NCBI GenBank assembly: GCA_026018925.1
Contig: JAKSZU010000002.1
Coordinates: 12,893,662-12,957,661 of the forward strand
Reading direction: 5' to 3'
DNA: 64,000 bases
Source: Tupaia tana
Lineage: Eukaryota; Chordata; Mammalia; Scandentia; Tupaiidae
In this document: positions 45,030 through 55,249 of the stretch, piece after piece
Numbering within the stretch: position 1 is the stretch's first letter
Layout: each line of letters opens with the position of its first letter
Program-made: the position numbers and the translations under genes
The notes under the pieces: generated by a model
What the model was told of the DNA's origin: nothing
Database searches by the model: none
Seen by the model: the letters and a program-made list of their open reading frames with translations, nothing else

Positions 45030-46867
45030 AAGATTCACTATTAGGTTTTATGGGATTGCAGCCTCTGCGGTGAGCAATCTTGGTTCTCTTCCCACAGAAT
45101 TTAGTTCTCTGTGATGTACAGGACCTCACATCGTGTTCAGTACTGTTCTGTAGACTGTGATGGTTTATTTCTAGAGGAGGCATTTATACCAAGGCATTCT
45201 TCAGAAAACAGGTACCTAGTTGGCCTGCGCACTTAAAAAGCTCTTAATCTTGAATGTGAATTTCTCCAAACCACACGGGTAGTTGGCTGTCTGGACATAG
45301 CTGAAACCACTGCATAAACACTTTGCCACACCTACATCGAGCCCAGGACTGTACATGATTCCGTCTAGAAATCATTAATAGTGCTAATTATTAGGGAACA
45401 CAAATCCCTCATGTCCTGAAACAATGGTAGAGATCTCCTTGTTGCTCCTATTTTTAACGATGCACAGAATACTAAAAAGCACGCCATGAGACACATGCCC
45501 CACACCTTTCCCTAACACTTGAGCTTCTAGTGAGCGTCCTGCCGTGGCTTTGAGGGCAGCTTGCCTTCCCGTTCTCCGGTCCCAGGTTCTCTCATCTCGC
45601 TTTCTGTCCTATTTGGCAGTGCTCTTCTGCATTCTGCTGTGTTTTCAAACATTAGTATAACCCCTGCTTTTAAAGAGTGGGATGAAGGAACTGCAGGTTA
45701 AACAGGAGCTTCCACCAGGGCAGCAGCCAACGGAACAGTGGGGGCCACTCTGCCATGGCCCTGCCAAGGGCACCTGGAACAGGCCTGAGGGAGCAGTGCC
45801 CAAGATCACGGCTGTGTCCCAGCATCAACCCCGATTTCACGCGTGGCCGCAGTGACGTGTGCAGCTGGTCATATTTCCCCCACGGCGGTAGAGGGAAGGA
45901 AGGAGGTTTTCTTTCACGGCCCAGTGGCAGCCCATTCTCCCATCCAGTACCATGGGGTGGAGTTCATGGCAGCTCCCACACCCCCAAATAAGTAACAGTT
46001 TTTGAAAGAATAAATCACTCCAAAATTCCAATTAGAAGCCTACATATTTGGGGCCCAGAGGGAGCCAGAGACTTCAATGAGACGATCAAGAGAATGAAGA
46101 GAACGGTTGAATCGTTCTCCTAATTGGGCAGCTAGAAGAAAACAGGAAGGCGTAGATCCCTGTTGTCAGTTTTTCTACTTGTAAACGCCTACATTCTAGG
46201 GTTTAGTATAGTATACTTCCATGGTTAAGCAAATATGAGGAATAAATGTATTTTTCCTTTGACTAGAATGCTTTTCAGAAAGTAAAAACCTTGTAATTAG
46301 CATTGTAGAAGCTTTCTGGGTTCCAGGCTCCAGAACTCACATTCTGTGGACTTGAGTGGAGGAGGTTGGTGTCCGTGAACCGGAGACCACAGTGCAAAGT
46401 GTTCAACGAGTAGACCCCTGAGATCAGAACCCTACTTTTAAAATAATGGAGGTGATGATGCCAGAGGTCAGCTGACTAGAATAGCAAAGTGGAGTCAGGA
46501 CTAGTGCTGGGGAAGATGTGGAAATAGCCAGGTCGTCACGCTGGGGAATCTCAACTTCTACTCCAAATCCCCAGGGGAGTTTTGTGTGCATGACTCCTGG
46601 ATCTAAAAGCCTGTAAGTTCAAAAACTGCCTCGGTAACCTGGAAGTGAGAGGACGAAATGACTGCGACTATTCTGAAGTGCGGGTGTGACACAACAGCTG
46701 CAATCACGAGGTGTCTCACCAAGGCGGCTTCATTATACCTTCCTGCCACTATTTCGTGCATTGAATTCAATACGCTTCCATCCCTGATGCAGGACGTTCC
46801 TTCAAAGCTACCGAAAAAGATACTTGAGACCCAACAGGTTGAAGGCTGACCCCGTCTTCCCTTCCAG
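45030..46867. other. Intergenic DNA
   Basis: Mixed GC content. No gene recognised. Confidence 0.4.
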
Positions 46868-46921
46868 AATTTCTACCTCGCCCTCCATTAGGACCTTCAG
46901 TGTATCAACAGAAACCTAGAC
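46868..46921 (+). other. Exon-like segment, unassigned
   Basis: A good acceptor (CCCGTCTTCCCTTCCAG) and donor (GTGAGC) bound 54 nt whose third frame is open and reads FLPRPPLGPSVYQQKPR. I do not recognise the family. It could be a real non-QKI exon, a pseudo-exon or chance. CpG-rich DNA follows it. Confidence 0.3.
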
Positions 46922-47175
46922 GTGAGCCTTGCCGCCTTTCTCGTCCACCCTCCTGGCTTCCCGGTTGTCCATCCTGGCAGTCGTTCTCTGCCCTCCCTTC
47001 GTCTCTGCCGGAACTGCTGCCATGCTGCTGTGAGTTCTGCTTGGGACAGGCTGGCACCTTTGCTTCCGTCCAGCCGTCTCCGGCTCCTCGCCGTGCGTCT
47101 CAGAAGCCTTCGCAGCACACATCGACGCTTGTGCTGGCTTCCCAGCCCCCAACCCGCCCCCGAATCTCTACTTTT
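46918..47175. promoter_or_regulatory. Small CpG-rich patch
   Basis: I count 18 CpG in about 255 nt, with C well above G on this strand. By hand estimate the ratio of observed to expected CpG is near 0.8, far above the surrounding DNA. It may be a small CpG island; promoter activity is not shown. Confidence 0.4.
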
Positions 47176-47466
47176 TGTTTGCATTCTGGAGTCCTGGAAG
47201 AGCCGCTTTGCAGGATTGTCCTTTCTGTAACACCCAACATGACATTTACTTGCGTCCTCAGGGAACAACTGTTGTCACTGAAGCTGCGTTACACTTAAAG
47301 CAGCCGTCCTCTCAGGCAGCCCATTTTAGACATTTTTTCTCTTTCACACAGAGTTCACACCCTTCAGCAGCTGCCTCGCTTGTCCTGTTCATCCCACTCT
47401 GTCCGCCCTCCTCTGTTCCAGCCTCACCCGTCACTGGAATCCAGAACCTTCCCCACACAGCTTTAT

Positions 47467-47594
47467 ATGAGGGGATGTCAAAAAGTTCACAGAAAAGTGG
47501 AATTACAATGAGTTTATTTTGGTGTAAATTTTTTTTTGAAATCCATGTATTGTTTTTTTCATAATATGCATTTGACATGAACTTTTGAAGATGC
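47467..47594. mobile_element. Mariner-like MITE, 128-bp family, copy 2 (complete)
   Basis: It is bounded by TA. The ends are TGAGGGGATGTCAAAAAGTT and, inward from the right, GCATCTTCAAAAGTTCATGT. The inside holds TTTATTTTGGTGTAAAT and GAAATCCATGTATTG, then TTTTTTCATAATATGCA. It is the most complete of three copies in the window. No transposase is present. Confidence 0.8.
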
Positions 47595-47639
47595 TACATT
47601 CTTCTCCAAATCACCCATGCAAAACAAAAGCACTTTAAA

Positions 47640-48180
47640 GGACAAGCTAGGCCTATTGTTCCCAATACATATTCTTGGAGGACTTCAAGTCAACCAAACA
47701 CACAGCTAATTATCTCAGGCTCCTGGCCACACTTAAAAATCCCCTGCTGGTCTCTCCATGGTCATCTCTCCCTGTCTACTCTGCCCCTCCACTCTAAGCT
47801 CTGGTTCTATTTGAATGACTGCTACTCAGTCTCGCCTCCAAGCTTTGAGCATGCCACTTGCTATTTCTTCTCAAGACCACTATTTGCCTCCTGTTTTGTC
47901 TAGATAAGTACTTCTTATTTTGCAGCACTTAAACCAGAAAATCTTATCTTAACTGCCAAAGGGGTTAGTTACCCCTTCCAACACTTTCATGGTTCCCATA
48001 AAACATCCTGGGAATATTTGTAGCACTTTGCATACTCGGCTCTGTCTATGTGTTTGTCTCCCTGACTGTATCGTCCTGTCCTTGAGTTAGAACTACATGG
48101 TGCTCGTCTTCATTTCTCAGGACCTAGAATAGATTCTAAAGTTTGCAAGATACTCAATGAAGGTTTATTCTGAATTAAAC
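47640..48180 (+). repeat. L2 3' region relic
   Basis: TCTGTCTATGTGTTTGTCTCC, CTTGAGTTAGAACTACATGG and CAGGACCTAGAATAGATTC, then GATACTCAATGAAGGTTTAT, follow the L2 3' end in sense orientation. Confidence 0.6.
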
Positions 48181-48248
48181 AAATTTGTCTTTAGTATATG
48201 TCAAGCTGGGTACACAGACAACACATTTCCACTGAAAACAGCAATTAA

Positions 48249-48273
48249 ATCAATCAATCAATCAATCAATCAA
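48249..48273. repeat. (CAAT)n microsatellite
   Basis: Six CAAT/ATCA units between 48249 and 48273. Confidence 0.9.
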
Positions 48274-48760
48274 AAGGTTGTATAAACTCTGTGTGTGTGA
48301 GTGTGTGTGTATTAAACATTAACAAAACAGCAAGATAGAAGTGAATCCTCTGGTCAAAATTTGGTGAAAGCATGGAATTGGAGAAGTAGCTGTAGTACTG
48401 AAACTTGGTTTTGCAAAGGGAATATTTGACAAGTTGGGTCACTTGAGCTTCAATTTTTATCTCTTTTTGAAGTTCAGGATATAGGGCACAAGACTTGGAG
48501 TCAGCTCACAGTGGGGTCCCATTGGAGACCTTCATCTGTGTGAGGGCAACTTGGAAGGGACTTGCCCACCCACACAGACACACAAAGATGTGCCTCCTTG
48601 TAGCCTTGAGTCTGACTGCTGCAGTGAAAAGGAAGCTGTCCCTGAGCACACAAACTTAACCACGAGCAACCTCACACCAATTTGCAGTCAGAATCTGAAC
48701 CACATTGCTTGTCTGAAATATAATCTCAAGTACAAATTTAGTTTAAAGAAGTAACTTTCT

Positions 48761-49196
48761 GGGCCCAGCAGATGGCATAATAGTTACATCACTGGATTCC
48801 CACTGAGTTGACCATGGTTTGAGTCTTGGACACGGTGGCTTAAAACTCATACCAGGTGCATGTGCATGCATGCTCAAAATCCTGAGAGAAGAATGGAGGA
48901 AAAGGGATTGCAGTGTGGTCATCCCCCCTGCGGGGTGATTTCTCACTTTCTGTGTTTCTGTTTCTCCAGCTAGCACAAGCACCCTATTGCAAAAATCTCT
49001 CTAAACAAATGAACAAAAACTTCACACTGAGTACGTATGCATGCATGTCCAAAATTCTGAGAGAAAAAATAGAGGAGAAAGGATTACGGTGTGGCTATTC
49101 CCCCGGAGGATGATTTCTCGCCTTCTGTCTCTCTGGCAAGTGCACACACCCTATAGCAACAATCTCTCTTAAAAATAAAAATAAAGAAAAAGGAAA
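48761..49196 (+). repeat. Composite SINE with duplicated tail half
   Basis: A complete long-type copy (GGGCCCAGCAGATGGCATAA to TTGCAAAAATCTCTC) is followed by a second copy of its 3' half (GTATGCATGCATGTCCAAAATT to CTATAGCAACAATCTCTC). The target-site-like flanks GAAGTAACTTTCT and GGAATAACTTACT lie outside the whole block, so it appears to have moved as one unit. Confidence 0.75.
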
Positions 49197-49347
49197 AGGA
49201 ATAACTTACTAGCACCCTCCAGAGACAAAATTGAATCCTCTATGGAAGTTTTCCTTCATTCTAGGCCTCAGAATATACCAATGAATACAATTCCAAGAAA
49301 AATGAGCAGCTCACAGTGAAAATTAATGAATAAAAAAATACATAAAT

Positions 49348-49500
49348 GGGTCTGGCAGGTGGTGTGGTAGTTAAGGGCACTGTACTCCCACATGGTTGAC
49401 CACAGTTCAAGTCTCGGACCTGGTGGCTTGCTTGCTTACTTTCGCTCTCTCTCTTCCCCTCTCTGATCAAATTAAAATAAATAAATATAAATTAAATAAT
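49348..49500 (+). repeat. tRNA-derived SINE, short type
   Basis: GGGTCTGGCAGGTGGTGTGG head with GTTCAAGTCTC B box, then CTTGCTTGCTTACTTTCGC, TCTCTGATCAAATTAAAA and an AT-rich tail. Confidence 0.8.
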
Positions 49501-51401
49501 TTTAAAAATCAGAACAACAACAAAATCACATAAACAAAGAAAAAAGGTACCATGTGTGAAAACTACACTGTGTGTGAATAGAAACACAGATAAGTTATAA
49601 ATATAGATACCCATATATAAATTCATCAGAAACAGTCACAAAGCCTTCAGGTATGAGACAGAATAGACACCAACTACAAAATTACTATGTTTAATAATTT
49701 AACAAAAGAAAGTACAAGTTTGAAAATATATGTAGAGAATAAGAAACTATAAAAATATTCAAGCATATAGACATAACAAATAGAGATTACAGATCACCTC
49801 TTTCTGCATGCTTCTGAACGTTCAGATTGAACTTCAAGAATTAGGAAGAAACATGCCATCCATCAGATGACTAGAAATCAACACAGGACCACAAGAAATA
49901 TGAGAAAGCAAGAAAATACCTCTCCTCTCAGGGAAAAGAATAACTCCTCTTCATCCACAGACAGTTCAAGGGAAATTATGAAAATGTCTGATAAAGAATT
50001 TAGAATATTCATAATGGCGAAGCTAAGCAAGATGGAAGAGAAGAGAGACAATGGACTGCAGAAGAGTAAGGAGAAAGGAGGTGAAGAGTTCCAGAAGGTG
50101 GGGAAATTCTTGCAAGATCTAAAAGAGGAATTACACACTTTTAAAAAGAATCAAACAGACCTATTAGAGATGAAGGCTATAATACAGGAAGTCAAAATCT
50201 CCCTGGAAAGTATTAAAAGCATATTAGATCATACAGAAAATAGAATCTTAGATGCAGAAGAGAAAATTGCTGGCCTAGAAAAATCCACCATGAAGACTGA
50301 GAAAATGGTCCCAAAAATGAGAATAATATATGAGAAATACTAGATACTATCAAATGTCCAAACATCCAGATGATTGGCATCCCTGAAGACAAAGAGACTC
50401 ATAAGGGCATTAGTAATCTATTTCATGAAATCCTGCAAGAAAACTTTCCAAACCTAGAGAGGCATTCAAAGATCCAGTCCAAAGAAATGCAAAAGACCCC
50501 AAATAGAATCAACACAAGAAGATCTTCTCCAAGACATACTATAGCCAGATTGACCAAAACCACAAACAAAGACAAGATACTAAGATTGGCAAGAGAAAAA
50601 CATCAAGTTACCTACAAAGGATATCCCATCAGACTAACAGCAGACCTCTCACTGGATACAATGCAAGCGAGAAAAGAATGGGAAAATATATTCAAACTGT
50701 TAAGTGAAAAGCAAGTTCAACCAAGAATACTGTACCCGGGAAGATTATCCTTCATGTGGGAAGAAAAGACAGAACATTCTCAGATAAACAAAACCTGAAA
50801 CAATTTAGACCAGATCTCCAAGAAGTTCTCAAGGGAGTGTTGTATCAGGAAAATTAAATACAGACACACAGAAATAAGAGTTCAAAAACTAAGAAAATGG
50901 CCAACTTAATCACAGGAACAAGTCTGGAGTGAAATATTATATCCCGGAATTTAATCAGGAAAATCGAATGACAACAGAAGATAAAGTACATGAGACTGAA
51001 TTGGTGAAATAGAATTTTATGACTTTTGACTAAAATACTGCTGATTTTCTTCTAGGCTTTGTTGTCCGGTTTTAAGGATTTGTCCTATCTTGAGATGTCA
51101 ATAGGTTCATGTACCTACTATTTGAACAGAATCCTAACCTGTTTCCTGGCTTTAAGTTTTAAGCAAAGTTCCTTAGGGTTTCTTTGATTTAAGTTAAAAC
51201 TGCTTTTCTTGAAATCACCAACTGAACATGCTAATGAAAGCAGTTAGAGTATTTAACAAATTGTGTGATCAATATAATGTGGGGGGAAAAGGAATGAAAG
51301 AAGACAACTGTAGACACCAGAGATAGTGTGAGAAGAGGGTGGGAAAGGACAGAGAGTCAGAAATGTTTTCAAAAAAAGTTTCAGAAAAAAAAAAAGAAAT
51401 A
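49501..51401 (+). mobile_element. HAL1-like (half-L1) retroelement
   Basis: An L1-type ORF1 (49867-50857) is followed by about 530 nt that shows no L1 ORF2, then an A-rich end (51389-51401). 49501-49866 is probably 5' leader. ORF1 without ORF2 is the hallmark of HAL1 elements, which depend on L1 proteins for movement. An L1 with an internal deletion is the main alternative. Confidence 0.6.
49867..50857 (+). pseudogene. L1/HAL1 ORF1 with two frameshifts
   Basis: ORF1 encodes the L1 RNA-binding chaperone. The first frame (49867-50343, 158 codons) starts MTRNQHRTTRNMRKQENTSP and includes a heptad-like coiled coil (about residues 70-145). A frameshift near 50330 moves to a second frame holding MIGIPEDKE, ENFPNLER, SSPRHTIARL, REKHQVTYKG and IRLTADLS, which are RRM and C-terminal domain signatures. 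Another shift near 50780 leads to the terminal stretch DKQNLKQFRPDLQEVLKGVL and stop at 50855. It is broken but well preserved, so of moderate age. Confidence 0.85.
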
Positions 51402-51642
51402 AATAGAATGTCTATTAGTTAAAAATGTAAGAATTGAAAAGAAAAATCCCAATAAATGAGTCTGACAGGAGATTAAATATAGCTAGATGAAGAATTAAGA
51501 AATTATCCACATGTAGCACAGATAAAAAATCTGAATGAGACTTAAAAATATGAAGGATAAAGTGACTTCTAAAATATGTTGAATCAGGATTCCAGAAGAA
51601 AAGAGATAATCCATTAGGCAAACATTAAGTGAAGAGATGACT

Positions 51643-51905
51643 ATGCCAGCTTCCAAGTACAGTGGTTAAGCCCTGTGCTTAGGATCTGAATCCCACACAA
51701 CAAGGTGAGGTTCAAATCCTGGTCCTGCCAGCTTTAAAATGTGCAGGCACATATGCATGCCTGCCCCAACCCCGACAAAACAGAAGAAAGGTATTGTGGT
51801 ATGGACACATCCCGCCGGTGAGTGCTCACTCTCCTCTTTCTGTCTCTCGCTCGCTCTCTCTTTGTTGAGCACATGCTCCCTCTAGAAATAATAAAAGAAA
51901 CAAAA
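51643..51905 (+). repeat. Diverged SINE inside old L1
   Basis: TGCCAGCTTCCAAGTACAGTGG head, GGTTCAAATCC B box, and tail GAGCACATGCTCCCTCTAG. It is older than the neighbouring minus-strand SINE. Confidence 0.65.
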
Positions 51906-51958
51906 ATGTTACCTAAAAAAAAGAGAGAGTTAATGACTGAGAAGTTTCCAGAACTATT

Positions 51959-52218
51959 TTTTTTTGGAGAGGTTTTCGCTATAGGGCGCGTGCGCTCGCC
52001 AGACAGACAGAGAGAGACAGAGAAACAGAAAGCGAGAAATCACCCCCCTGGGGGGATGGTCACACAGCAATCCCTTCTCCTCCATTCTCCTCTTGGGATC
52101 TTGGGCACACACGCACATGCGCCCGCCGTGAGTTTTAAGCCACCGGGTCCGGGACGCGAACCGCGGTCGACTATGTGGGAATCCAGCGACATAGCCATTA
52201 CGCTAACTGCTGGTTCTC
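51959..52218 (-). repeat. tRNA-derived SINE, young, perfect 17-bp TSD
   Basis: AAGTTTCCAGAACTATT is repeated exactly at 51942-51958 and 52219-52235. The element reads cleanly from CTATAGGGCGCGTGCGCTCG to CGCTAACTGCTGGTTC. It is among the least diverged copies here and splits old L1 sequence. Confidence 0.97.
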
Positions 52219-52620
52219 AAGTTTCCAGAACTATTGAAAAAACACCAAATCATAGATTCAAGAAGGTAATTATTTAAATTTAAAAAATTTACATCCAGGC
52301 TATCTAACTAAAGTTTATAATTAATTAAAATATGTTTCAAGCATAAGCATAAAATACATTTTCAGATTAACCAAAAGTAAGTTTGCCAACAGATTTATGC
52401 TGAAGGAAATTCTAAAAGTTGTATTTCAGGCTGCAGAACAATGACCCTTAATGATACATCTGAAATGCAAATAGAAGTAAAGATCACACAGTTGTTTTTG
52501 GGTCTGCCAAAAGTGAGAGAAAATTTAAAGCCCTACAATATGGGATTATAATACTGACTGGGGTTATAATACTGAATAGTTCAGTTTAGGCTGATTTATC
52601 CTACAGTAAGAAGCAATCTT

Positions 52621-52881
52621 TTTTTTTTTTTTTTTTTTTTTTTTTTGAGAGGATTTTGCTATAGGGTGCGTGTGCTCGCCAGACAGACAGAGAGAGACAG
52701 AGAGACAGAAAGCGAGAAATCACCCCCCAGGGGAATCCCTTCTCCTCCGTTCTCCTCTCAGGATCTTGGGCACGCACGCACACACGCCCGGCATGAGTTT
52801 TAAACCACCAGGTCCGGGACGCAAACCACGGTCGACTACATGGGAGTCTAGCGACATAGCCATTACGCTAACTGCTGGTCC
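52621..52881 (-). repeat. tRNA-derived SINE, young, with 17-bp TSD
   Basis: CAGTAAGAAGCAATCTT (52604-52620) and CAGTAAAAAGCAATCTT (52882-52898) flank a T-rich tail, GCTATAGGGTGCGTGTGC and head CGCTAACTGCTGGTCC. The block CGTGGCCATCC of the usual middle is deleted. Confidence 0.95.
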
Positions 52882-52964
52882 CAGTAAAAAGCAATCTTGA
52901 AGTATCAGTGGTTGAACACAAGGAAGCCTTCTTTTCTTATTCAAGAGGACTCCAACAGGTTTGT

Positions 52965-53219
52965 AGAGGGTTGGCCCTGGAACCTTGTGGTTGAGGAAGC
53001 CAGATCCCATATGGCTGACTGAGATTCAAATCCTGGCTCTGATGAATTGAAAAACATTCCAAGCCCATGTGCATGCATGTCCCAAATCCTGATAGGACAG
53101 AGAGAAAGAGGGATAGAGATGTGACCATACCCACCAGTGGGTGCTCTCTCATACCCACCGGGGGAAAGCACCCCCTGCCTCTCTTGTGAGCTCATGCACC
53201 CTCTAGTAATTAAAAAAAA
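52965..53219 (+). repeat. Diverged SINE
   Basis: GGGTTGGCCCTGGAACCTTGTGG head, GATTCAAATCC B box, and tail GAGCTCATGCACCCTCTAG plus A9. It abuts a MITE whose left end is missing. Confidence 0.65.
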
Positions 53220-53220
53220 A

Positions 53221-53331
53221 GTTTTGGAAAAATGGAATCAACTACAAGTTCATTTTGGTGCAAACATTTTCTAAAGGCCATGTGTAGTTTTTTCATAATA
53301 CACTTTCCATGAACTAGTTGAAGGCTCCTCA
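53221..53331. mobile_element. Mariner-like MITE, 128-bp family, copy 3 (left end lost)
   Basis: GGAAAAATGGAATCAACTAC, TTCATTTTGGTGCAAACA, TTTTTTCATAATACACTTTC and the right end CTAGTTGAAGGCTCCTCA followed by TA. The left terminal repeat is cut off where the SINE A-tail joins. Confidence 0.75.
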
Positions 53332-53332
53332 T

Positions 53333-53599
53333 ACTACAAGTTCCTGTGTAGGTTGATCCAGTCCATTCAATCATAAACACTCAAGGACCCAGGGTCACGA
53401 TGTGCAGACTGACATACCTTTCCAAGTTTGTAATGGCAAAGTAAAAAGAATAAGGTGATTGTCTCATCTGCTCTTAAACATAACCTCCTTCACTTTTTAT
53501 TGACCGAAGAAAGTCATGTGGCTATATCTAAATTCAAGATGTGGGACTGAGGAAGGGCAATCCTACCACAGGACTCCAAGGATGGGTGCTAGACTATTT
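53333..53599. other. Unassigned spacer
   Basis: No recognisable feature between the MITE and the L1 ORF2 relic. Confidence 0.4.
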
Positions 53600-54595
53600 G
53601 TGAACAATTCTAACAATTTCTTGTATTTTGGAAAAAATGATTTCTCCAGAGAAGATTTGTGTTTGTTTCTATAAACATAATAGAATACGATAGGTCAGTC
53701 ACTAATAGAATAATGACAAAGTATATTGCTTCTATTTTGAGGCCAGAAAAAATAGGATGAGAAAAATCTTCAATCAATTGAAATAAAATTAAAAGAAGAT
53801 AAAGAAAACAAGCAGGAAAAATAAAAAGCATAAGATAAAGTTGTAGATATAAACGCAAACATGTCAGTTATAAGAAGTGTAAATGAACTAAACCTACAGA
53901 TAAAACACACACGCAAAAAAGCTTACACTGAGTTTTTAAAAAACTGAATTATATGCTGTTTACAACAGACATATCTGAAACATAAGCAGTTAAAAATATT
54001 GAAAGTTAGAGGACAAAAAATACGTATATTAATAGAATTCTAAACAAAAGAAATCAGAATCTCCATATTAATATCAGATAAAATAGACAAAAATATTTAC
54101 CAGAGATAATAATGAAAGGTTATTTTGTCAATATTTAAAAATTCAAAAAATTTAAGGCAGATACATAAAACAAAAAATTATTAGAACTATAAGAAGGTTT
54201 AAGCAAAATTACATGTAAAGGGGGAGTTTTTAATGTATTAATCAATAAAACATGCACTAAAATAAGAATATTGGAAGACGTCAGGCTACTTAAACAATAC
54301 TACTAAAAATAATGACCTATTGTGCCTATTTCAAATACTATACTCAACAACTGCTGAGTATACATTGCCAGCTTTATACTGTGTCAAAGCAAGTCTTCAA
54401 AAGGAGTGAAATTCTTTATACTGTGTTCTCTATCTACAGGACAATTAAGCTAGACATCAATTACATTTTAATAGAAGTCCCTGATATGTTTGAAAACTAA
54501 GAAACACTACTGAGGTTATGGATCAAATAATAACAATGAAAATTTAAAATATTTTGAACTGAATAATAGCATAAGTACTGTCTATCAAAATGTAT

Positions 54596-55155
54596 AGGAC
54601 CAGCTGGTGGTGTGGTGGTTAAGGTAACTGGATCACACATGACTGACTTTCCGTTCGAGTCCTGGCCTGGTGGCTTGACAAACTTGCTAAGTGTGTGTGT
54701 GTGTGTGACCAAATCCTGAGAAGAGAACGGAGGAGAAGGGATTGTGACATGTCCATCTGCACTGGGGGGTGATTTATCCTTTCCCTCTCTCCTTATCTCT
54801 CTCTCTCTCTTTTTTTTTTTTTTGGAGAGGTTTTTGCTATAGGGCACGTGTGCTCACAGAAAGACAGAGAGAGGCAGAGAGATAGAAAGAGAGAAATCAC
54901 CCCCCAAGAGGAATGGCCATGCTGCAATCCCTTCTCCTCCATTCTCCTCTCGGGATCCTGGGCACGCATGCACACGTGCTCAGCATTGAGTTTTAAGCCC
55001 CCGGGTCCAGGATGCAAGCCACTGTCGACTATGTGGGAGTTCAGCAACATAGCCATTACGCTAACTTCTGGTCCCTTCTTCCCTTATCTCTTAATCTGTC
55101 TGTCTTTCTGGTGAGCACACATGCCCTATAGCAAAAACTAAAAAAGAAAAAAAAG
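54596..55155 (+). repeat. SINE split by a younger opposite-strand SINE
   Basis: The head and middle (54596-54810: AGGACCAGCTGGTGGTGTGG, CGTTCGAGTCC, GAAGGGATTGTGACATG) and the tail (55076-55155: CTGGTGAGCACACATGCCC, TATAGCAAAAAC) belong to one copy, cut by an insertion. Confidence 0.85.
54811..55075 (-). repeat. tRNA-derived SINE, nested, young
   Basis: T-rich tail, GCTATAGGGCACGTGTGCTC, GCTGCAATCCCTTCTCC, head CGCTAACTTCTGGTCCC. CTTATCTCT occurs on both sides as part of the target-site duplication. Confidence 0.93.
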
Positions 55156-55249
55156 TATATGAAATAGCTAAAGTAGTCAATAGAGTGAAAATGATAGCCT
55201 TTGATGTTACCTTGCAAAGTAAGATAGACCCAATGACTAAACTAGGTTC

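Larger units (their letters stand above)
51402..52600 (+). mobile_element. Old L1 ORF1 region, split by SINEs
   Basis: Segments 51410-51640, 51920-51958 and 52219-52500 join into a decayed L1 ORF1: CAGGATTCCAGAAGAAAAGAG, then TTAATGACTGAGAAGTTTCC, then AAACACCAAATCATAGATTC, then CAGATTTATGCTGAAGGAAA. Two SINEs (51643-51905 and 51959-52218) interrupt it. It is continuous in order with the ORF2 relic at 53600. Confidence 0.65.
53600..55200 (+). mobile_element. Old L1 ORF2 endonuclease-region relic, split by SINEs
   Basis: The order of TATATGCTGTTTACAACAG, TTAATATCAGATAAAATAG, TATTTACCAGAGATAATAAT and GACATCAATTACATTT follows the L1 ORF2 endonuclease domain (LYAVYNRHI-, ILISDKID-like and LDINYI-like readings). 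After the SINE pair it resumes at about 55155 with GCTAAAGTAGTCAATAGAG. Frames are destroyed and no protein is made. Confidence 0.8.

Noticed and set aside
46900..47298. 132-codon plus and 123-codon minus open frames
   Set aside because: Overlapping frames on both strands are expected in CpG- and C-rich DNA; there is no recognisable family. Only the short exon-like border signals were kept.
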